Positions 59,850 through 64,000 of a stretch of 64,000 bases of DNA are shown piece after piece. The first letter of the stretch is position 1, and the number at the start of each line of letters is the position of its first letter. Both the position numbers and the translations under genes were made by a program. Source of the stretch: Chitinophagaceae bacterium (lineage in GTDB: Bacteria > Bacteroidota > Bacteroidia > Chitinophagales > Chitinophagaceae); assembly GCA_016719815.1 (NCBI GenBank), contig JADJYK010000001.1, positions 248,001-312,000 on the forward strand, read 5' to 3'. The notes under the pieces were generated by a model. That model saw only the letters and a program-made list of their open reading frames with translations, was not told where the DNA came from and did not search any database.

Positions 59850-59882
59850 GAATGGCAACCAGAACCGGTTGCCATTCTTTTC
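59850..59882 (+). terminator. Rho-independent terminator after nifJ
   Basis: A perfect 11-bp stem (59850-59860 with 59867-59877; arms GAATGGCAACC and GGTTGCCATTC) leads into TTTTCT. It starts 9 bases after the nifJ stop. Confidence 0.9.
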
Positions 59883-59952
59883 TAAAAATACTATTATTAA
59901 ATGCCTGTAAAACAATATTTGTTTACAAACCGGAATGATAATAATAGGATAT

Positions 59953-59973
59953 CCTGTCTGCCGACAGGCAGGT
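59953..59973. repeat. Dispersed palindromic repeat, copy 2
   Basis: CCTGTCTGCCGACAGGCAGG plus T; exact 21-base reverse complement of 30331-30351. It lies in the 180-base spacer between nifJ and the dihydroorotate-dehydrogenase-like gene, which otherwise holds only the nifJ terminator and AT-rich sequence. Confidence 0.8.
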
Positions 59974-60023
59974 ATGTGGCAAAAATATCATCCCACTTTG
60001 CGGGATAACTAAAAGATAAACAC

Positions 60024-61013
60024 ATGAAACTGCATTCCACTTACATGGGGCTTAAACTAAATTCCCCAATCATCGTTTCTTCCTGTTCATTATCTGAAAA
60101 TGTTGAAAACATCGTAAAGATGGAGGACAACGGTGCTGGTGCTGTTGTACTGTCTTCGTTGTTTGAAGAACAGATACGCCTGGAAGAAGAAAAGCTGAAA
60201 GGTGTGATAGCTGAAACAAGTTATTCATTCCCGGAGGCATTGGACTATTTTCCCGGCCTCGATGATTTTAATGTGGGTGTGGATGATTACTTAGAGAATA
60301 TCCGCAAGGCAAAAGAAAAAACTAAAATCCCCATCATCGGCAGCCTGAACGGTATTACAACAGAAGGCTGGATTGATTATTCAAAGTGGATTGAACAGGC
60401 AGGTGCCGATGCACTGGAAGTAAATATATTTTTCATTCCCGGCGATATTGGAATGTCGTCTTCAGAAGTAGAACACCGCTACCTGAATATCATTGAGGCA
60501 ATAAAGCAATCGGTTAAGATTCCGGTGGCAGTGAAACTCAATCCTTATTTCAGTACAATGGGGAACATGGCATTGCGGATGAAAAATTCCGGGGCGGATG
60601 GATTGGTATTGTTTAACAGGTTCTATCAGCCGGATTTCGACATCAACGAATTAGTTGTAAAAACAGATTTACATTACAGCGAATCAAGTGAAATTCGTCT
60701 GCCGCTGATGTGGATAGCTTTGTTGTACGGGAAAGTAAAACTGTCGCTGGCTGCCACTACAGGCGTGCAAAGTGCTGTTGAAGTAGTGAAATATCTCTTA
60801 GCCGGTGCCGATGTCGTAATGACGGCTTCCTCCTTGTACAAAAACGGCATACCTTATTTAAAAACAATGAATAAGGAACTGCAGGACTGGATGTATATGA
60901 TGGGATACGACAGTGTGGAGGCCTTCAGGGGTTCTATGAGCCAGCAAAATATTTCTGACCCAACTGCTTTTGAAAGATCCAATTATATCAAAATACTGGA
61001 AGGAGTGAAGTAA
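60024..61013 (+). CDS. Dihydroorotate dehydrogenase-like FMN protein
   Basis: A 329-residue FMN-binding TIM barrel of the dihydroorotate dehydrogenase superfamily. The start MKLHSTYMGLKLNSPIIVSS and NIVKMEDNGAGAVVLSSLFE, IGSLNGITTEGWIDYSKWIE, KIPVAVKLNPYFSTMGNMAL and AEVVKYLLAGADVVMTASSL-type phosphate region (here AVEVVKYLLAGADVVMTASS) are visible. It belongs to the branch commonly found beside PFOR, not with pyrimidine genes, so its true substrate is uncertain. The U32 gene follows 9 bases later. The U32 promoter box overlaps its stop codon. Confidence 0.92.
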   Translation: MKLHSTYMGLKLNSPIIVSSCSLSENVENIVKMEDNGAGAVVLSSLFEEQIRLEEEKLKGVIAETSYSFPEALDYFPGLDDFNVGVDDYLENIRKAKEKTKIPIIGSLNGITTEGWIDYSKWIEQAGADALEVNIFFIPGDIGMSSSEVEHRYLNIIEAIKQSVKIPVAVKLNPYFSTMGNMALRMKNSGADGLVLFNRFYQPDFDINELVVKTDLHYSESSEIRLPLMWIALLYGKVKLSLAATTGVQSAVEVVKYLLAGADVVMTASSLYKNGIPYLKTMNKELQDWMYMMGYDSVEAFRGSMSQQNISDPTAFERSNYIKILEGVK

Positions 61014-61018
61014 ATTTG
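61011..61018 (+). promoter_or_regulatory. TAnnTTTG box between the DHOD-like and U32 genes
   Basis: TAAATTTG overlaps the TAA stop of the upstream gene, is followed by CC, and ends 4 bases before the U32 ATG (61023). It may provide an internal leaderless start within the operon. Confidence 0.5.
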
Positions 61019-61022
61019 CCGG

Positions 61023-62270
61023 ATGAAGCAAAAGCAGGCAGAAGTACTGGCTCCGGCAGGTTCTTTCGACAGTTTACAAGCCGCCATTAATGCAGGGGCA
61101 GATTCCATTTATTTCGGCGTGGAACAGCTTAATATGCGTACCCGTTCTGCCGGAACATTTACAATTGAAGATATAAAAGAAATTAGCAACGTTTGCAAAG
61201 CAAATAGCCTGAAGTCATACATTACCCTGAACACAGTAATGTATGAACACGACATGCAATTACTGAAAACAATTTTGAAAGAAGTAAAGAAGCATGGTAT
61301 TGATGCTGTCATCGCTTCCGACTTTTCAGTATTTGAGTATTGCCATCAGTTAGGTATTCCACTGCATATTTCTACTCAGGCCAATGTGAGTAATATTGAA
61401 TCCGTGCAATTCTTTTCCCGCTTTGCGGATGTAATTGTATTGGCCCGTGAACTTACCCTGAAACAGGTGGAGCATATTACAAAAGAGATAAAGAGAAAGC
61501 AGATAAAAGGCCCCTCAGGCGAATTGGTAAAGATTGAAATTTTTGTACACGGGGCTTTGTGTATGGCCGTTTCTGGCAAATGCTATATGAGCCTGCATAC
61601 ACAAAATGCTTCGGCCAACCGCGGAGCTTGTGTGCAGAATTGCCGACGTCCCTATATTGTAACAGATGCAGAAACAGGAGAACAACTGATGATAGATAAC
61701 GAATACATTATGTCACCGAAAGATTTGTGTACGATAGATATTCTTGACCAGGTAATTGCCAGTGGTGTGGGAGTATTAAAAATTGAAGGCCGGACAAAAG
61801 GCGCTGAATATGTGCAGGTGGTTACACAATGTTACAAACAGGCAAGGGACTCGGTCTATGATAAAACATTTTCTAGAGAGAAAACAAATGTCTGGAAAAA
61901 AGAAATGGAGAAAGTGTATAACCGTGGCTTCTGGGAAGGATATTACTTAGGCAGAAAGTTAGGCGAATGGACTCCGCAGCCCGGTTCTGCTGCTACTGAA
62001 AAGAAAGTTTACATTGGTAAAGGCAGTAAATACTATCCCAAAATTGGCATTGGTGAGTTTACCCTGGAGTCAGGCAGTTTGAAAATTGGTGATACGCTGA
62101 TGGTTACGGGTCCTAAATGCGGAATGTATAAAGAGAAAATTGAAAAACTGGTAGTGAATGGTATTGATGGGCCAGAAGCTGTTAAAGGAGATAAAATAAC
62201 CTTTCCGTTTGCAACAAAAGTTTCTGCCAGTGATAAACTGTATAAAATAGTGGAGACGGCCAATGTATAA
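61023..62270 (+). CDS. U32 family protein (TrhP/YegQ-like tRNA hydroxylation factor)
   Basis: A 415-residue U32 family protein. Once called collagenase-like peptidases, several members (TrhP/YegQ, RlhA) are now known to hydroxylate RNA. The N-terminus is VLAPAGSFDSLQAAINAGAD, then SIYFGVEQLNMRTRSAGTFT, IPLHISTQANVSNIESVQFF and the Cys-rich HGALCMAVSGKCYMSLHTQN with GACVQNCRRPYIV, which carries the presumed cluster cysteines. A C-terminal beta-barrel (PKIGIGEFTLESGSLKIGDT) completes the long YegQ-type layout. The overlapping ferredoxin gene suggests an electron partner (inference). tRNA specificity cannot be read from sequence. Confidence 0.92.
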   Translation: MKQKQAEVLAPAGSFDSLQAAINAGADSIYFGVEQLNMRTRSAGTFTIEDIKEISNVCKANSLKSYITLNTVMYEHDMQLLKTILKEVKKHGIDAVIASDFSVFEYCHQLGIPLHISTQANVSNIESVQFFSRFADVIVLARELTLKQVEHITKEIKRKQIKGPSGELVKIEIFVHGALCMAVSGKCYMSLHTQNASANRGACVQNCRRPYIVTDAETGEQLMIDNEYIMSPKDLCTIDILDQVIASGVGVLKIEGRTKGAEYVQVVTQCYKQARDSVYDKTFSREKTNVWKKEMEKVYNRGFWEGYYLGRKLGEWTPQPGSAATEKKVYIGKGSKYYPKIGIGEFTLESGSLKIGDTLMVTGPKCGMYKEKIEKLVVNGIDGPEAVKGDKITFPFATKVSASDKLYKIVETANV

Positions 62271-62484
62271 AGTGATTCATTACCGCAATAAATGTATTGG
62301 CTGCGGTGTGTGCTATGAGCAACAACCGGAACTTTGGCGCATGTCAAAAAAAGACGGAAAGGCTACATTGGTAAAGGGAGTTGGAAAGAAAGATGTTTAT
62401 ATTCTCAACATCACAAATGCGGAGATTGAGAAAACACAGGAAGTGGCAGAAGCCTGTCCTGTGCGGATAATAAGGGTACAATAA
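62263..62484 (+). CDS. 4Fe-4S ferredoxin (single-cluster type)
   Basis: A 73-residue ferredoxin. Three cysteines lie in NKCIGCGVCYEQQPELWRMS (C-x2-C-x2-C) and the fourth in EVAEACPVRIIRV near the C-terminus, giving one [4Fe-4S] cluster. The ATG at 62263 lies inside the last codons of the U32 gene (8-base overlap, GTATAA read as ATGTATAA), so translation is probably coupled. This is stronger evidence of partnership than simple proximity. Confidence 0.92.
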   Translation: MYKVIHYRNKCIGCGVCYEQQPELWRMSKKDGKATLVKGVGKKDVYILNITNAEIEKTQEVAEACPVRIIRVQ

Positions 62485-62519
62485 ACAGGAAGAAAATCTT
62501 CCGGAATAAATATATAATA

Positions 62520-62954
62520 ATGGATAAAAGGATTGCAGCATTTATTTCAAAACAGACTTGTGGTAACCTTTGTTGTGTGGATGAACAGGGAAATCCGTAT
62601 TGCTTTAGCTTCTTCTACTCGTTTGATGAGCAGGAGGTGATGTTGTATTACAAATCTTCTGATGACACAAAACATTCTGCAATTTTGTATAAGAATCAAA
62701 TCGCAGCGGGAACAATACTTCCCGACAAACTGAATTTTCTGGCGATAAAAGGAATACAGTTTGAAGGAGAGGTATTAGGGCCAAAATACCCTGATACCAA
62801 AAACGCTTCTTCACATTATCACAAAAAGCACCCGATGGCATTGGTTATGCCGGGTGATATATGGGCGATACGGATATACAGAATTAAGTTTACCGACAAC
62901 TCCCTTGGCTTTGGCAAAAAACTGATGTGGGAAAGAATAGTAAGTGGTTCTTAG
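62520..62954 (+). CDS. Pyridoxamine 5'-phosphate oxidase family FMN-binding protein
   Basis: A 144-residue split-barrel flavin-binding protein: the start MDKRIAAFISKQTCGNLCCV is followed by GNPYCFSFFYSFDEQEVMLY, YYKSSDDTKHSAILYKNQIA and LNFLAIKGIQFEGEV. The PNPOx-like family includes haem oxygenases and flavin reductases as well as the vitamin B6 enzyme, so substrate is open. It is 35 bases after the ferredoxin and likely in the same transcript. Confidence 0.8.
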   Translation: MDKRIAAFISKQTCGNLCCVDEQGNPYCFSFFYSFDEQEVMLYYKSSDDTKHSAILYKNQIAAGTILPDKLNFLAIKGIQFEGEVLGPKYPDTKNASSHYHKKHPMALVMPGDIWAIRIYRIKFTDNSLGFGKKLMWERIVSGS

Positions 62955-63039
62955 TGGCAGCTCATCTTTTTCTTTCAGCATTTATCTTACCTTTAACTAC
63001 TTGCTTGCATATATTTTATAATAGTCGCAATCATTTTTA

Positions 63040-64000
63040 ATGACATACACAGATACTTATCAGTCATTCAAAACTGCGATTAATTTCTCTGATGAAATAA
63101 TACAGGCTGACGAAAGTGTGGATGTGCTGAATTTTGGTTTTGAGTCAGCAAACTTTGCAATTTTGCCCGGCGAAGATTCTTATTGCTGTCCCGGTCACCA
63201 GTTTAACAGCCATTTTTGTTACCCGTTTAGTTCCTCTGCCGAAGCTATAAATGAAGTGCTGGATGTGCATGATTCTCATGTTTTGGAGAACAAAAAATTT
63301 CGTTATCATATTTTCATGCCGAAAGGCAGAAAAAGTACTGATGAATATGTTCTCTTGCTTCATGGTTTCAATGAAAAATCCTGGACGAAATATTACCCAT
63401 GGGCTAAAAGAATAACTGAGCTTACAGGCAAGGCTGTAATTCTGTTCCCGATTGCCTTCCATATGAATCGAACACCTTTTGCATGGAGCTCTTCACGGGT
63501 CATGTATGCTGCAAGTGAGCAACGAAAAAAACAATTTCCTGATTTGCTGCATTCTTCCCTGTCAAATGTGGCGATAAGTACCAGGCTGCATGAAAAGCCA
63601 CAGCGATTTGTATGGTCGGGTTTACAAACTTATTATGATGTTATACAACTGGTTGAACAGATAAAATCAGGAAAAAACCCAGCCGTTACTGCTGATGCAA
63701 CTATTGATATTTTTTCTTATTCGATCGGAGCTTTTCTTTCCGAGATTTTATTAATGACTGACTATAACCGTTATTTTGAAGAATCAAAATTGGTAATGTT
63801 TTGTGGCGGCCCTGTTTTTAACCGGATATCACCTGTTTCAAAATTCATTTTAGACAGTGAAGCAAATGTACACCTCTGTTCATTTCTTGTTGAGCAACTG
63901 GAAAATCACATAAATAAGGATGACAGGCTAAAACATTACTTGGGTGAACAGCATCCTGAGGGAATGTATTTCCGGTCAATGCTTAATTGTAACGCAATGG
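63040..64000 (+). CDS. Alpha/beta-hydrolase-like protein (DUF6051-like), truncated by window end
   Basis: The frame is open from ATG 63040 to the right edge (320 codons, no stop). The protein looks like an alpha/beta hydrolase: an oxyanion-type segment VLLLHGFNEKSWTKYYPWAK follows an N-terminal mixed region (QADESVDVLNFGFESANFAI), and the probable nucleophile elbow is FSYSIGAFLSEILLM. I think it belongs to a Bacteroidota DUF family such as DUF6051, but am not sure. The C-terminal third is outside the window. The upstream 85-base spacer has no clear promoter. Confidence 0.65.
   Translation, partial: MTYTDTYQSFKTAINFSDEIIQADESVDVLNFGFESANFAILPGEDSYCCPGHQFNSHFCYPFSSSAEAINEVLDVHDSHVLENKKFRYHIFMPKGRKSTDEYVLLLHGFNEKSWTKYYPWAKRITELTGKAVILFPIAFHMNRTPFAWSSSRVMYAASEQRKKQFPDLLHSSLSNVAISTRLHEKPQRFVWSGLQTYYDVIQLVEQIKSGKNPAVTADATIDIFSYSIGAFLSEILLMTDYNRYFEESKLVMFCGGPVFNRISPVSKFILDSEANVHLCSFLVEQLENHINKDDRLKHYLGEQHPEGMYFRSMLNCNAM

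Noticed and set aside
1..64000. Mobile elements, CRISPR arrays, prophage, rRNA or tRNA genes
   Set aside because: I looked for transposase or integrase motifs, regularly spaced direct repeats and cloverleaf ends and found none convincing.

Overview
The window is chromosomal DNA from a member of the Bacteroidota, most likely of the Chitinophagaceae type. Support comes from the gldKLMN and gldB gliding/type IX secretion genes, Bacteroidota-restricted families (DUF4271, DUF4783, DUF5686, PorT-like barrels), promoter boxes of the form TAnnTTTG instead of Shine-Dalgarno-led starts, and moderate AT richness. I see no rRNA, tRNA, CRISPR array, transposase, integrase or phage gene. Coding density is high and no gene-free stretch exceeds about 250 bases.

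Layout. 1-3.2 kb: tail of a DUF4271 protein, hemD, and a thioredoxin-like DUF255 gene. 3.4-8.2 kb: gldK-gldL-gldM-gldN, the core of the type IX secretion motor and ring. 8.4-18 kb (minus strand): uvrC, a hypothetical, an ECF sigma factor with a probable dual-membrane anti-sigma/beta-barrel partner, a TonB-dependent receptor with a haem-binding protein upstream, and gpmI. 18-25.3 kb: DUF4783-nadC, an eIF1/SUI1-like factor, icd, apaG, gldB, nadE and a lipoprotein. 25.4-30.2 kb: a MoxR-DUF58-BatD-BatA operon and rsgA. 30.4-33.7 kb: small conserved genes, a gamma carbonic anhydrase, a class III aminotransferase and a barrel protein. 33.8-37.5 kb: the glycerol operon glpK-glpD-glpF. 37.6-47.5 kb: a DUF5686 protein, a creD cluster, a DgkA/DUF1361 frame and a large outer-membrane protein. 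47.6-54.4 kb: MBL hydrolase, flippase, arfB, dtd, MazG-like enzyme, YHS protein and glyS. 54.6-64 kb: a redox island of a GltD-like flavoprotein, pyruvate:ferredoxin oxidoreductase, a dihydroorotate-dehydrogenase-like enzyme, a U32 protein, a ferredoxin, an FMN-binding oxidase-like protein and a truncated alpha/beta hydrolase.

A dominant technical feature is the number of single-base indels. At least twelve otherwise well conserved genes (DUF255, gldK, uvrC, TonB receptor, SUI1, gldB, DUF58, rsgA, DUF5686, creD, the large outer-membrane protein, flippase) are split by one or two indels, many of them in homopolymers. Assembly or read error is the simplest explanation, so these genes are probably intact in the organism. 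I list each open piece separately and say how the pieces join.

The observations most worth following are: the ECF sigma factor next to a protein that appears to span both membranes; five genes whose start codon lies only 4-7 bases behind a TTTGCC-type box, suggesting leaderless mRNAs; a G/C-rich intergenic-type repeat apparently inserted in frame in glyS; an inverted pair of 31-base repeats around three small genes; and the redox island with its overlapping U32-ferredoxin pair.
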